From an uncultured Collinsella sp. (GTDB lineage: Bacteria > Actinomycetota > Coriobacteriia > Coriobacteriales > Coriobacteriaceae): DNA of 25,626 nt. A model generated the notes under the pieces. That model worked only from the letters and a program-made list of their open reading frames with translations, was not told the DNA's origin and ran no database searches. The position numbers and the translations under genes were made by a program. Positions 1 through 10,435 of this stretch are shown here, in pieces. How positions within the stretch are numbered: the stretch's first letter is position 1; the number at the start of each line of letters is the position of its first letter. The stretch covers positions 1 through 25,626 of the forward strand of contig CAJLLB010000017.1 of NCBI GenBank assembly GCA_905207425.1, read 5' to 3'.

Positions 1-55
1 AGACGAGCGTCTCGCGCCCCCTCGGGGTGAGCCTTGCGTTAGGATGTTGCTCCAT
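1..55 (-). mobile_element. IS481-family transposase, N-terminal fragment cut by window edge
   Basis: The minus strand reads ATG at 55 and encodes MEQHPNARLTPRGRETLV before the window ends. The N-A-R-x-T-P-R-G-R-E-x-L-V opening is typical of IS481-family DDE transposases, just before their helix-turn-helix. A GAGGAG ribosome binding site (about 64-69) precedes the start. Only 18 residues are visible, so intactness cannot be judged. The 5' end of the element should lie just right of the gene. A TGT-starting end fits at about 85 (TGTCTAGACGAACAGC on the minus strand), but the true tip could lie as far out as about 113. Family assignment is from recall of the conserved N-terminus. Confidence 0.75.
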
Positions 56-110
56 GGGAGGGCTCCTCTGCTGTTCGTCTAGACAACTCACAGCATGTGG
101 GAGCCCTCCC
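56..110 (-). promoter_or_regulatory. Inverted repeat that could sequester the transposase ribosome binding site
   Basis: An 11-bp perfect inverted repeat, GGAGGGCTCC-type, has arms at 56-66 and 100-110 and a loop of 33 nt. In a minus-strand transcript entering from outside, the promoter-proximal arm (100-110) would pair with the arm that covers the GGAG of the ribosome binding site just before the ATG at 55. Several insertion sequences use such hairpins to block transposase translation from read-through transcripts. The pairing is seen in sequence; the regulatory role is inferred. Confidence 0.5.
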
Positions 111-311
111 TATTTGTCACTACCCGGGTGTAAACAACCTATTGGCACAGAACAGCTAGAACAACCGATGCCGCCTCACTGCGCCGAGAAACCCCCGGCG
201 CCGTGAGGCGGGCGGCGGAGTGAGCCAACAGCAAAGCCATGCCGCTATTAGTAGCCTGTCGCCAGCAATCTGCAAGTCACTAGCACCCCACAGCCGTGCC
301 GGCAGCATCCC
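111..311. other. Non-coding spacer between IS end and protease cassette
   Basis: Together with flanking elements this makes about 375 bp with no convincing gene. Short open frames here lack a ribosome binding site and resemble no recognised family. The only structure seen in this part is the hairpin at 171-211. The spacer ends in a consensus-like promoter at 312-341. Confidence 0.5.
171..211. repeat. Strong hairpin, 9 + 6 bp stem
   Basis: CCGCCTCAC (171-179) pairs with GTGAGGCGG (203-211). After one mismatch, GCGCCG (181-186) pairs with CGGCGC (196-201) around a 9-nt loop. No T-run follows on either side, so it is not a classical intrinsic terminator. It could be a mobile-element remnant, a structured RNA piece or a recombination site. 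Confidence 0.55.
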
Positions 312-341
312 TTGGTCGCCATATCAGCCGCACGGTATAAT
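312..341 (+). promoter_or_regulatory. Promoter for membrane protein/protease cassette
   Basis: A perfect TATAAT (-10) lies at 336-341, with TTGGTC (312-317) as a weak -35 at 18-bp spacing. Transcription would start near 348 and leave a leader of about 84 nt before the GTG at 432. No other consensus promoter is seen between the IS and the cassette. Confidence 0.55.
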
Positions 342-431
342 CTATCCATCGATATATTGGTTGAACCATGGTGTCTCTGCTGTGACCATAAACTTCCGCA
401 AGACGCTAGGACCTTGTTCTAAGGAGATCTG

Positions 432-974
432 GTGGAGAAAGGTCAAGAGAACCCACCACAAGACCAGGCGCTTGCCCATAGAGTCAGGTGGGCTGACCTC
501 GACAGCGTATTCGAGCACATGGGCGACAATGCTAGCGTTGGAGAGGCAAGTAACGGCATCCACCTCATAAATGACCGGGAGCACGTCGCCGTGCGCCAGG
601 ACCACGAGGTTCGCATCCCCAATGAATACCTGCAGGAATCATACGTCGGACAGCGCGACAGCGACCTGAGAAAAGCAAGGGAGATGCTCCTTCAGGCCAA
701 GCAGGAGCGCCCTTCCTACAAACCTGACATCCTTTTAGGTCTTGCGACAACGTTCCTGGGCTGGTTTCTCGGGGGTTTGTCGTCATCTGTCAATCTCGCA
801 TCTTTGCCCGGTATCTTGATGCTCTGCGTAGCACCGTGTGGCGCAGTAGGACTCTTTGTCGCTTTTATCTTTATCCGAAAAGAAGAGAAGCAGGGCAAAT
901 CTGATCTGGCCGAGCGCGTCCTAGAACACCTGGCGGATCCCGATGACAAGGAGACCAAGACCGATGAACATTAA
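432..974 (+). CDS. Small membrane protein, first gene of a protease cassette
   Basis: A 180-residue protein of unrecognised family. The GTG start is chosen because AAGGAG (421-426) sits 5 nt upstream. Residues 1-97 are hydrophilic and rich in Asp, Glu, Gln and Arg. Two hydrophobic segments follow at about 98-118 and 125-148, then a basic IRKEEKQGK boundary and an acidic 30-residue tail. Both ends are therefore probably cytoplasmic, joined by a TM hairpin. The last 11 bases overlap the protease gene, which implies a shared transcript and translational coupling. A plausible role is a membrane anchor, adaptor or substrate of the protease, but nothing in the sequence proves it. The region's accessory nature is suggested by the adjacent IS. 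Confidence 0.75.
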   Translation: MEKGQENPPQDQALAHRVRWADLDSVFEHMGDNASVGEASNGIHLINDREHVAVRQDHEVRIPNEYLQESYVGQRDSDLRKAREMLLQAKQERPSYKPDILLGLATTFLGWFLGGLSSSVNLASLPGILMLCVAPCGAVGLFVAFIFIRKEEKQGKSDLAERVLEHLADPDDKETKTDEH

Positions 975-1728
975 TGATACGAGCACGCAGCTGCTCTTTA
1001 CCACGGTCCCCATCGTGGGCATTACTACCGAAGGCACGGGCGTCTCGGGTACAGGATTCTTCTTTTCCTATGACCTTGAAGACGGGCGAAAAGTGCCCCT
1101 GCTCATTACCAACCACCATGTCCTCAAGGATGTGATTCAGGGTCGCTTCGTCATCAATCTAGCCGAAGGTGACGCCCCGTCATGCGAGACCATCAGCGTG
1201 AACTTCGACAAGTCATTCATCGAGGGGAAGAAGCTCGGAGAGCTCGACTTGGTTGCGATGCCGGTGGCCCCTGTTCTCAGCATGCTTGAAGAAAACGGGA
1301 AGAGGCCCTTCTACCGATCCATCGACTCTGGACTCATCCCGAAGAAGAGTGTGCTGGACAATTTGGCGGCGCTCGAGCAAATCACCTTTATCGGATACCC
1401 CAGCGGGCTCTATGACGACTACAACAAGACCCCCCTCATCAGGCAAGGCTGGACTTCCACGCCCGCTTGGAACGACTACAAGGGTAAGCGCGAGTTCCTC
1501 GTTGACGCATCTGTATTCGAGGGCTCCAGCGGCAGTCCCGCCTTCATCCTCAACCAGGGCAGCTATCCCACGACCGACGGAATTGCCATCGGCTCCAGGC
1601 TGCTGTTCATGGGCGTAATCACTCAGACGATTACGAAGGAGAAGAGTGAGCACCTCGATTTAGGTACAGTCATCAGAAGCGACGCGATGCTCGACAAGCT
1701 CAAACCTTTCGTGGAAGGTCTACTGTAG
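964..1728 (+). CDS. Trypsin-like serine protease, cytoplasmic (S1-type)
   Basis: A 254-residue protein matching the trypsin-like peptidase fold. The candidate triad is His52 in LLITNHHVLKD, Asp95 in GELDLVAMPV and Ser189 in FEGSSGSPAF, in the order and spacing of HtrA/trypsin proteases. The N-terminus MNINDTSTQLLF has no signal peptide or TM segment, and no PDZ domain follows, so it is likely a soluble cytoplasmic single-domain protease. The ATG at 964 is preferred over the in-frame ATG at 943 because AAGGAG (948-953) lies 10 nt before it. It overlaps the upstream membrane-protein gene by 11 bp. Cytoplasmic trypsin-like proteases paired with small membrane partners occur in conflict and stress loci; applying that here is inference. 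Confidence 0.85.
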   Translation: MNINDTSTQLLFTTVPIVGITTEGTGVSGTGFFFSYDLEDGRKVPLLITNHHVLKDVIQGRFVINLAEGDAPSCETISVNFDKSFIEGKKLGELDLVAMPVAPVLSMLEENGKRPFYRSIDSGLIPKKSVLDNLAALEQITFIGYPSGLYDDYNKTPLIRQGWTSTPAWNDYKGKREFLVDASVFEGSSGSPAFILNQGSYPTTDGIAIGSRLLFMGVITQTITKEKSEHLDLGTVIRSDAMLDKLKPFVEGLL

Positions 1729-1846
1729 CCAAGAGCACCGTCAAAAGCAGTGACGCCCCTTTGCTCCTTTCCCTAGGATGAGGTGACTGAGCTCGGCATG
1801 CTGGTTGACATCTGGTTCCCCAACGGCTCATAGTACAGACACATGG

Positions 1847-1864
1847 AAAGCCTTCGGGTTTTGT
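1847..1864 (+). terminator. Possible weak terminator after protease gene
   Basis: AAAGCC (1847-1852), a TTCG tetraloop, then GGTTTT (1857-1862) form a 6-bp stem with one G-T pair that runs into T-rich sequence. It lies between the convergent protease and histidine kinase genes. The stem is short, so this is tentative. Confidence 0.3.
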
Positions 1865-1896
1865 AAGGGCGGGACCCACTGGGCCTCGTTCTAGTT

Positions 1897-3048
1897 TTAC
1901 TGTTCGGTTAACGCTGCGGATCGTTTTGGAAGGCTTACGAGCATGGTAGTCCCGTTCTCGGAACTTGCTTCGACCTCTACCGTGCCGCCGTGTAGGACTG
2001 CAATCTCCCAAACAAGCGCTAGCCCGAGCCCTGCGCCGCCGTATGCCCTGCTGCGGGATTTATCCAGGCGAAAGAACGGTTGGAAGATGCTCTCACGGTA
2101 CTGCTTGGGTATTCCCGGGCCCCGGTCCTCGACTCGCAGGAACACGTGGCTGTCGCTGTCGCTGATGGAGACGTTGACAGTCGAGCCGGAGCGGCTGTAA
2201 CGGATGGCGTTTTCGACCAGATTAAACACCAGCCGATAGAGGAGCGTGTCGCTCCCGATTGCTAAAGCGTCTCCAGCACAATTGAGGGCTATGCCCCTAT
2301 TTTCGGCAAGTGGCGCAAGGTCGGTGAGGACCTCTTCGGACAAGGGGCCAAGTTCAACATCGTCCTCGCAAGGAACGCTGCGGAGCTCACTCATCTCGAG
2401 CAATACCTTGGTCATTCGAGACATGCGCTCGGTTTGTTCTTGTAGCAGGTCGAGCAGCTCGGCTGTTTCGGGTTGCAAACCGGAGTGCTCGGAGATGAAT
2501 AGTTCAATCTGTGCTTGCATAAGGGCGAGCGGGGTGCGCAGCTCGTGTGCGGCATTGCCGGTAAACTGACGCTGCGCAGAGAACCCTTCGCCAAGACGGG
2601 CGATCATGTCGTTGAAAGAGGCGCTGCATCGTTGTAGCTCGGTGGGCACATCTTCACTGAGTCTGATTTCGCTTAGGTTGTCAGGCTGCACGCGCTCAAC
2701 CTGGGCTGCAAAAGCCCGCAGCGGTTTGAGTGCACGGCCGCTCACAAAGTATGCCAGCACGCCGCCAAGGAGTGTGACTCCAGCCGTGATGTACCAGGTC
2801 GTCGTGCCAAAAGACTCCTGTGCGTCGTTTACGACGATCGTGACCTTGTCATAGAGGCCCGCTTTCGTTGGGTCGAACGCCTGGGGCGAATCTTCGCCGG
2901 TTGCGTTAAAGGCCGAGATGTTACTGCCGATGGCATCCATGTAGCGCATGCCCGTATAGCCGACCAGGCAGTTCGTCAGCACGCATGCCGCACACGTGAG
3001 CAGTGCCGTCATAATCGTTATGCGCCATTGCAGGGAAAGCCTTTTCAT
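1897..3048 (-). CDS. Two-component sensor histidine kinase
   Basis: A 383-residue class I sensor kinase. TM helices lie at about 10-31 and 84-103 and flank a short extracytoplasmic loop of about 50 residues. A HAMP-like linker (104-157) follows. The HisKA phospho-acceptor is His168 in AAHELRTPLALM. The ATPase domain has the N-box (Asn280 in LVENAIRYS), G1 box DRGPGIP (308-314), F-box IFQPFFR and G2 box GGAGLGLALV. Its ATG overlaps the stop of the response regulator gene by 4 bp (ATGA), so the two are translationally coupled. It should phosphorylate that regulator. The small sensor loop gives no clue to the ligand. Confidence 0.93.
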   Translation of the reverse strand: MKRLSLQWRITIMTALLTCAACVLTNCLVGYTGMRYMDAIGSNISAFNATGEDSPQAFDPTKAGLYDKVTIVVNDAQESFGTTTWYITAGVTLLGGVLAYFVSGRALKPLRAFAAQVERVQPDNLSEIRLSEDVPTELQRCSASFNDMIARLGEGFSAQRQFTGNAAHELRTPLALMQAQIELFISEHSGLQPETAELLDLLQEQTERMSRMTKVLLEMSELRSVPCEDDVELGPLSEEVLTDLAPLAENRGIALNCAGDALAIGSDTLLYRLVFNLVENAIRYSRSGSTVNVSISDSDSHVFLRVEDRGPGIPKQYRESIFQPFFRLDKSRSRAYGGAGLGLALVWEIAVLHGGTVEVEASSENGTTMLVSLPKRSAALTEQ

Positions 3049-3719
3049 TCGCTATCCTCCATAACGTAGCCCTCTCCAATCCGATTGCGAATCGGGTCGT
3101 ATCCCAGAGCGCTGCGTAGCTTTTTGCGGAGTGACGAGATATGAACGCGGGTTGCGTTGCTAAAGCTGTTTACGCTGCTATCCCAAACGTGCTCGATAAG
3201 CTCCTCTTGACTTACCGGACGCCCCTGATTAAGCATCAGGTATTCCAAGATTCCCGTTTCCTTGCGCGTAAGAGATAAAGCCTCGCTGTCCACGGAAGCG
3301 ATGCGCGCCTTGGTGTCAAAGCTGAGCTTTCCGCAGGTTAAAACTACGTCGCTTTGTGTAAAGCGTCTTAGGGTAAGGCTGCGAATCCTTGCCGCAAGCT
3401 CGTCCAGATGAAACGGCTTGGTGAGGTAATCGTTGGCGCCGGCGTCGAGGCCGGCGACTTTGTCGGATACTTCGCCGCGTGCGGACAGAATCAGCACCTT
3501 GGTCTCGCAGTCAGTTTTCCTAAGTTCCCTGAGTACGGTCATGCCGTCGATGCGGGGAAGGTTGAGGTCGAGTACCACGAGGTCGAAGGCCTCAACGTCC
3601 AGTAGGTCGAGCGCCTCCTGTCCGTCGTGACAGCAGTCGACGCTGTACGCCAAGTTTCGCAAGCTGCGCGCGATTGCGTCACACAGCGCCCGCTCGTCCT
3701 CGACGATCAAAATACGCAT
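3045..3719 (-). CDS. OmpR/PhoB-family response regulator
   Basis: A 224-residue two-domain regulator. The receiver domain begins MRILIVEDE, with acidic pocket Glu7/Asp8, phospho-acceptor Asp51 in LVVLDLNLP, Ser79 and Lys101 in YLTKPF. The C-terminal winged helix shows LTRKETGILEYLMLNQG, VHISSLRKKL and IRNRIGEGYV, as in OmpR-type DNA-binding domains. The start at 3719 is chosen over the in-frame ATG at 3737 because AAGGAG (3726-3731) lies 6 nt upstream. It is first in the operon with its kinase and diverges from the redox module across 90 bp, which makes that module the most natural target. That target is an inference. Confidence 0.93.
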   Translation of the reverse strand: MRILIVEDERALCDAIARSLRNLAYSVDCCHDGQEALDLLDVEAFDLVVLDLNLPRIDGMTVLRELRKTDCETKVLILSARGEVSDKVAGLDAGANDYLTKPFHLDELAARIRSLTLRRFTQSDVVLTCGKLSFDTKARIASVDSEALSLTRKETGILEYLMLNQGRPVSQEELIEHVWDSSVNSFSNATRVHISSLRKKLRSALGYDPIRNRIGEGYVMEDSE

Positions 3720-3809
3720 AACAGTCTCCTTGCACATTTCAAATCGCGCTTAACACGGATTTTATAGCCGATATGGTCCAATGGTCGCGTAACGAAAGGA
3801 GTGGTCAGG
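3720..3809. promoter_or_regulatory. Divergent promoter region, two-component system versus redox module
   Basis: This 90-bp gap separates the start of the response regulator (minus) from the CXXC peptide gene (plus), so promoters for both must lie here. It is AT-rich around 3745-3776 (TTAACA, TTATAG, GATATG), but no clean -35/-10 pair could be fixed. It carries the AAGGAG sites of both genes at its edges and would be the expected binding place for the regulator. Confidence 0.5.
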
Positions 3810-3956
3810 TTGTTCAAAGCGGTAAAACCCGTGGTACAGGTCGCTTTGTTGATCGTCGGAATTGCCATGGTGTGTTTTGGCGTTATGCGTGGCGAGGCGG
3901 ATGCCGTGCTGGCCAAAGCGATTAGGCTGTGCTTGGAGTGTATCGGAATTGGATAA
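3810..3956 (+). CDS. CD1871A-like CXXC membrane peptide
   Basis: A 48-residue peptide, too short for most gene finders. From a TTG start at 3810 it reads MFKAVKPVVQVALLIVGIAM, then CFGVMRGEADAVL, and ends AIRLCLECIGIG. It has one TM helix at about residues 7-25 and a C-terminal CLECIGIG with a CXXC pair, resembling what I recall of the CD1871A family of CXXC proteins. AAAGGAG (3795-3801) gives 8-nt spacing to the TTG; an in-frame GTG at 3801 overlaps that site and is less likely. Its stop overlaps the next gene's start. The context of polyferredoxin and thioredoxin lipoprotein suggests the CXXC relays electrons or thiols at the membrane. Confidence 0.75.
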   Translation: MFKAVKPVVQVALLIVGIAMVCFGVMRGEADAVLAKAIRLCLECIGIG

Positions 3957-4851
3957 AAGAGAAAACACTGCGTCGCATGTTTTGGCTCGATTTCGCGGAT
4001 TCATTCAGGCGGCGGCAACGCTCGTCACCAATATCCACCTGCCAAACTTTGCCAAAGGCGGCATCTATCAGGGCGCGGGAAAAACAGTCTGCGTACCTGG
4101 ACTTAATTGCTATTCGTGTCCCGCGGCATCGGGTGCGTGCCCCATCGGGTCGTTCCAGTCGGTGGTAGGTTCATCCAGGTTCAACTTTTCTTACTATGTT
4201 ACCGGTACGCTCATTTTGCTCGGCGTGCTGCTGGGACGCTTTGTATGCGGCTTTCTGTGCCCGTTTGGCTGGCTGCAGGAGCTGCTTCATAAGATTCCCG
4301 GCAAAAAGCTTTCGACAAAAAAGCTCAAGGCGCTTACGTATATCAAGTACGTCGTGTTGCTGTTTGCCGTGGTGCTGCTACCCGTCTTGGTGGTTAACGA
4401 CGTGGGCATGGGCGACCCGTTCTTTTGTAAGTACATCTGTCCGCAGGGTGTGCTCGAGGGCGCCATTCCGCTGGCCATTGCCAATGCCGGCATTCGATCT
4501 GCGTTGGGACAGCTCTTTACTTGGAAACTTGTCGTTCTCATTGCCGTGGTAGTGCTGAGCGTTTTGTTCTATCGCCCCTTCTGCAAATGGATTTGCCCGC
4601 TCGGCGCATTCTATGCGCTGATGAATAGGGTGTCCTTGTTGGGGATTCAGGTCGACGCGTGCAAATGCGTCTCGTGCGGCAAGTGTTCAAGGGTTTGTCA
4701 GATGGACGTTGATGTGGTCCGCGCGCCCAATCATGCCGAATGTATCCGGTGCGGAAAGTGCATCGGGGCCTGTCCTGTCGATGCCATCAGCTATCGCTAT
4801 GGCCTGGATGTGTCGGCGGAAAAGCTTCCCTTGACCGCCGATAAAAAGTAA
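3949..4851 (+). CDS. Membrane 4Fe-4S polyferredoxin (NapH/YccM-like)
   Basis: About 300 residues. Cysteine clusters appear in the order VPGLNCYSCPAASGACPIG, CGFLCPFGW, FFCKYICPQG and FCKWICPLG, then two ferredoxin CX2CX2CX3C motifs, CVSCGKCSRVC and CIRCGKCIGACP. Several TM helices separate the clusters. This is the layout of NapH/NosR/YccM-type membrane ferredoxins that pass electrons from quinol or cytosolic donors across the membrane. The start is uncertain: TTG at 3949 is preferred because it overlaps the stop of the CXXC peptide by 8 nt with GGAG at 3935-3938, whereas the upstream in-frame ATG at 3862 would overlap most of that gene. It probably supplies electrons to the TlpA-like partner downstream. 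Confidence 0.88.
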   Translation: MDKRENTASHVLARFRGFIQAAATLVTNIHLPNFAKGGIYQGAGKTVCVPGLNCYSCPAASGACPIGSFQSVVGSSRFNFSYYVTGTLILLGVLLGRFVCGFLCPFGWLQELLHKIPGKKLSTKKLKALTYIKYVVLLFAVVLLPVLVVNDVGMGDPFFCKYICPQGVLEGAIPLAIANAGIRSALGQLFTWKLVVLIAVVVLSVLFYRPFCKWICPLGAFYALMNRVSLLGIQVDACKCVSCGKCSRVCQMDVDVVRAPNHAECIRCGKCIGACPVDAISYRYGLDVSAEKLPLTADKK

Positions 4852-4880
4852 ACAAGCTTCGACAAAACGGAGGAATGACT

Positions 4881-5852
4881 ATGAAGCTTTCTAAGATTGC
4901 GGCCCTGTTTATGGTGCCGGTATTGGCCTTGTGCCTTGTGGCATGTTCGGCGCCCGGTGGCAATGCGAGCGAATCTGCGAGCTCCGATCCTAAGATCGCA
5001 GAACTCACTGCGCAGAAGCCGGCCAATGCCGACGAGGCCGCCGAGTTGTATGCAAAACTCATGCAGAAGGAGAACGAGGTCTTTTCGAGTGATAACGCGC
5101 TGTGGGAAAAGGTATTCAATGCGGCAAATAAAGACTCGACAATGATTGAGGACGGCAGCAATTACGGCGATTTTCTGCTCAAGACCATCGACGGCGCCAA
5201 GGATGAGTTTACGGCGGATGAGCTTAAGACGCTCAAGGCCGGTGCGCAGCAGATCAAGGAAATCGAGGACAAGCTCGAGAGCTTGGAGAAGGAGTTCCCC
5301 GGCTGTGGAAGCACGCCGAGCGCAGGCGAGAGCGTCGACGCTTCGACCGCTGGCATGACGGCTGGTGCCAATGCTTCGAGCGAGGCGACGAAGTTCCCCA
5401 GCTTTACGGGCAAGGACCTGGACGGCAACGACGCGAGCAGCGACGAGCTGTTCTCTAAGAACAAGGTTACCGTCATGAATTTCTGGTTCACCACTTGCAA
5501 GCCGTGCGTGGGTGAGTTGGGCGATCTTGAGAAACTGAATCAGGAGCTTGCCGAGAAGGGCGGCCAGGTCGTGGGCGTCAATTCCTTTACGCTCGATGGC
5601 AACAAGGGCGAGATTGCAGATGCCAAGGACGTGCTGAGCAAGAAGGGCGTGACATATAAGAACATCTGGTTCAAGTCGGATAGCGAGGCCGGTAAGTTTA
5701 CGTCAAATTTGTTCTCGTTCCCGACAACGTATGTCATCGATCAGAATGGCAACATCGTAGGGGATCCAATCGTGGGAGCCATCAGCTCCGCCGAGCAGCG
5801 CGCAGCGCTCGACAAGCTTATCGACCAGGCGATTGCGAATAGCGAGCAGTAG
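4881..5852 (+). CDS. TlpA-like thioredoxin lipoprotein
   Basis: A 323-residue secreted lipoprotein. The signal peptide ends in lipobox LVAC with Cys22 as the lipidation site. Residues about 30-165 form a helical, charged region with a low-complexity Ala/Ser/Gly linker. The redoxin domain (about 170-320) carries the active site CKPC (Cys206, Cys209) in NFWFTTCKPCVGELGDL and the probable cis-proline segment FSFPTTYVID. The second ATG (4881) is chosen over 4875 because GGAGGA (4869-4874) directly abuts the first. It follows the polyferredoxin gene by 29 bp in the same operon. It should reduce or oxidise extracytoplasmic thiols; the direction is not readable from sequence. Confidence 0.9.
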   Translation: MKLSKIAALFMVPVLALCLVACSAPGGNASESASSDPKIAELTAQKPANADEAAELYAKLMQKENEVFSSDNALWEKVFNAANKDSTMIEDGSNYGDFLLKTIDGAKDEFTADELKTLKAGAQQIKEIEDKLESLEKEFPGCGSTPSAGESVDASTAGMTAGANASSEATKFPSFTGKDLDGNDASSDELFSKNKVTVMNFWFTTCKPCVGELGDLEKLNQELAEKGGQVVGVNSFTLDGNKGEIADAKDVLSKKGVTYKNIWFKSDSEAGKFTSNLFSFPTTYVIDQNGNIVGDPIVGAISSAEQRAALDKLIDQAIANSEQ

Positions 5853-5930
5853 AAAACGCGTAAAGCACAGCGAGGATCGTGCGCCGCTGTACGAAGTAGC
5901 CCGCTCCCTTTCAAGATAATCTCCACCATA

Positions 5931-5957
5931 AAGAGGTCCCGCTCGGGACCTCTTTTT
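5931..5957 (+). terminator. Intrinsic terminator after redox operon
   Basis: AAGAGGTCCC (5931-5940) pairs perfectly with GGGACCTCTT (5945-5954) around a GCTC loop and runs into a T-tract. The 10-bp GC-rich stem plus T-run is a textbook intrinsic terminator. It ends the CXXC/polyferredoxin/TlpA transcript. Confidence 0.9.
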
Positions 5958-6104
5958 TAGGCGCCGTCCCGTTCGTTTTTTGGTGCGGTTCCCTACATTC
6001 TTCACTGGTGCCGGCAAAAAATGGGGATAGAGTAGGACAAACGCGTCGAATACGAACGGCGGGTGAGAGCGGGCAGAGTGCCTGTGCAGGAGAGGTTGCC
6101 GTCC

Positions 6105-9359
<3,255 letters not shown>

Positions 9360-9360
9360 T

Positions 9361-9387
9361 GTGACAAAGGGACAGTCCCTTTGTCAC
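9361..9387. repeat. Perfect palindrome with GGGACAGTCCC core
   Basis: GTGACAAAGGGA (9361-9372) pairs perfectly with TCCCTTTGTCAC (9376-9387) around a 3-nt loop, directly after the ABC exporter stop. It shares the 14-mer GGGACAGTCCCTTT with the palindrome at 20545-20602. No T-tract follows, but it could still end or stabilise the exporter transcript. It is probably one copy of a dispersed REP-like family. Confidence 0.8.
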
Positions 9388-9412
9388 GTTCGTTGATATG
9401 AGAGAAGAGTAG

Positions 9413-10366
9413 ATGATCCTTTCGCTGGCCCCCATGGAGGGGATTACCGGGCATGTGTTCCGTCGCGTGCATGCGGAGTGCTTCGGTGCGCTCGATTGCT
9501 ATTACACGCCGTTTTTGCCGCCGCCGCGGGTGGGAAACCGCTTTGGCGGCAAGGCGTTTAAGGAGATCGATCCTGCAAATAACCAGGGGCTCAACGTGGT
9601 GCCTCAGCTGATGTCCAAGAATGCGGACGAGTTTGTGTGGGCGGCACAAGTGCTTGCCGACATGGGCTACCGCGAGGTCAATCTCAACCTGGGTTGCCCC
9701 TCGGGTACGGTTGTTGCCAAGGGCAAGGGCTCGGGTTTCTTGCGCAATCTCGACGAGCTCGAGACGTTCTTAAGCGATGTGTGCGAGCGGTCGCCGTTGC
9801 CGGTGTCGGTAAAGACCAGGCTGGGGTTGGAACGCGATGACGAGTATGAACGTGTGCTCGATCTGTATTGCCGCATGCCGCTAGCAGAGCTGATTGTGCA
9901 CCCGCGCGTGCAAAAGGACCGCTATACGGGCTCGCCGCGCAAGGAGTTCTATGGCGAAACGCTGGAGCGTGCGCCGTTCCCCGTGGCCTATAACGGCGAC
10001 ATTTTTGATCTTGAGGATATGGATGCGCTGGTGGAGGCCTATCCCGGCACGCGCCATGTAATGCTGGGGCGCGGCTTGCTCGCGAATCCCGCGCTCGCTC
10101 GCATGGTCAAGGGCGGCCCTGCTGCAACGGCTGCTGAGCTGCAGCGCTTCCACGACACACTGTTCGCGGCCTATGCAGAAGAGATTGGCGGCAATGCGGT
10201 CTTTCGTATGAAGGAGTGGTGGTTCTACGCCAAGTGCGCTTTCGCCGACCCCGCTACCGTTCACAAGCTCGTACGTAAGACTACAAAGGTCGACGAATAC
10301 CGCGCCGCCGTCGAGCGCGTCTTTCGCGAGCAGCCACTTGCATCCATAGCCCGCTTCCACGGCTAG
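9413..10366 (+). CDS. tRNA-dihydrouridine synthase
   Basis: A 317-residue FMN-dependent Dus enzyme that reduces uridines in the tRNA D-loop using NADPH. The TIM-barrel opens MILSLAPMEGITGHVFR. The catalytic cysteine is Cys95 in NLNLGCPSG, with Lys134 in SVKTRLG, His163/Arg165 in IVHPRVQKDRYTG and the FMN-phosphate loop VAYNGDI. Length fits the family. Which Dus subfamily it belongs to cannot be fixed by eye, so no symbol is given. The ribosome binding site is a purine-rich AGAGAAGAG just before the ATG. It follows the exporter after a palindrome and probably has its own transcript. Confidence 0.9.
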   Translation: MILSLAPMEGITGHVFRRVHAECFGALDCYYTPFLPPPRVGNRFGGKAFKEIDPANNQGLNVVPQLMSKNADEFVWAAQVLADMGYREVNLNLGCPSGTVVAKGKGSGFLRNLDELETFLSDVCERSPLPVSVKTRLGLERDDEYERVLDLYCRMPLAELIVHPRVQKDRYTGSPRKEFYGETLERAPFPVAYNGDIFDLEDMDALVEAYPGTRHVMLGRGLLANPALARMVKGGPAATAAELQRFHDTLFAAYAEEIGGNAVFRMKEWWFYAKCAFADPATVHKLVRKTTKVDEYRAAVERVFREQPLASIARFHG

Positions 10367-10367
10367 T

Positions 10368-10423
10368 TAGTCGTTGGGGACGTTCTTTAACGACTAGTCA
10401 TTTAAGAACGTCCCCAACGACTA
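10368..10423. repeat. 20-bp perfect inverted repeat, REP-like
   Basis: TAGTCGTTGGGGACGTTCTT (10368-10387) pairs perfectly with the arm at 10404-10423 around a 16-nt loop. It starts 2 bp after the dus stop. Its right arm carries GAACGTCCCCAAC, close to GAACGTCCCTAAC in the palindrome at 20545-20602, so the two are probably related. Confidence 0.85.
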
Positions 10424-10435
10424 TCCACAAATAGC

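Noticed and set aside
220..570. 116-codon plus-strand frame near the IS end
   Set aside because: It has no good ribosome binding site, contains the promoter at 312-341 and overlaps the better-supported GTG-started gene at 432.
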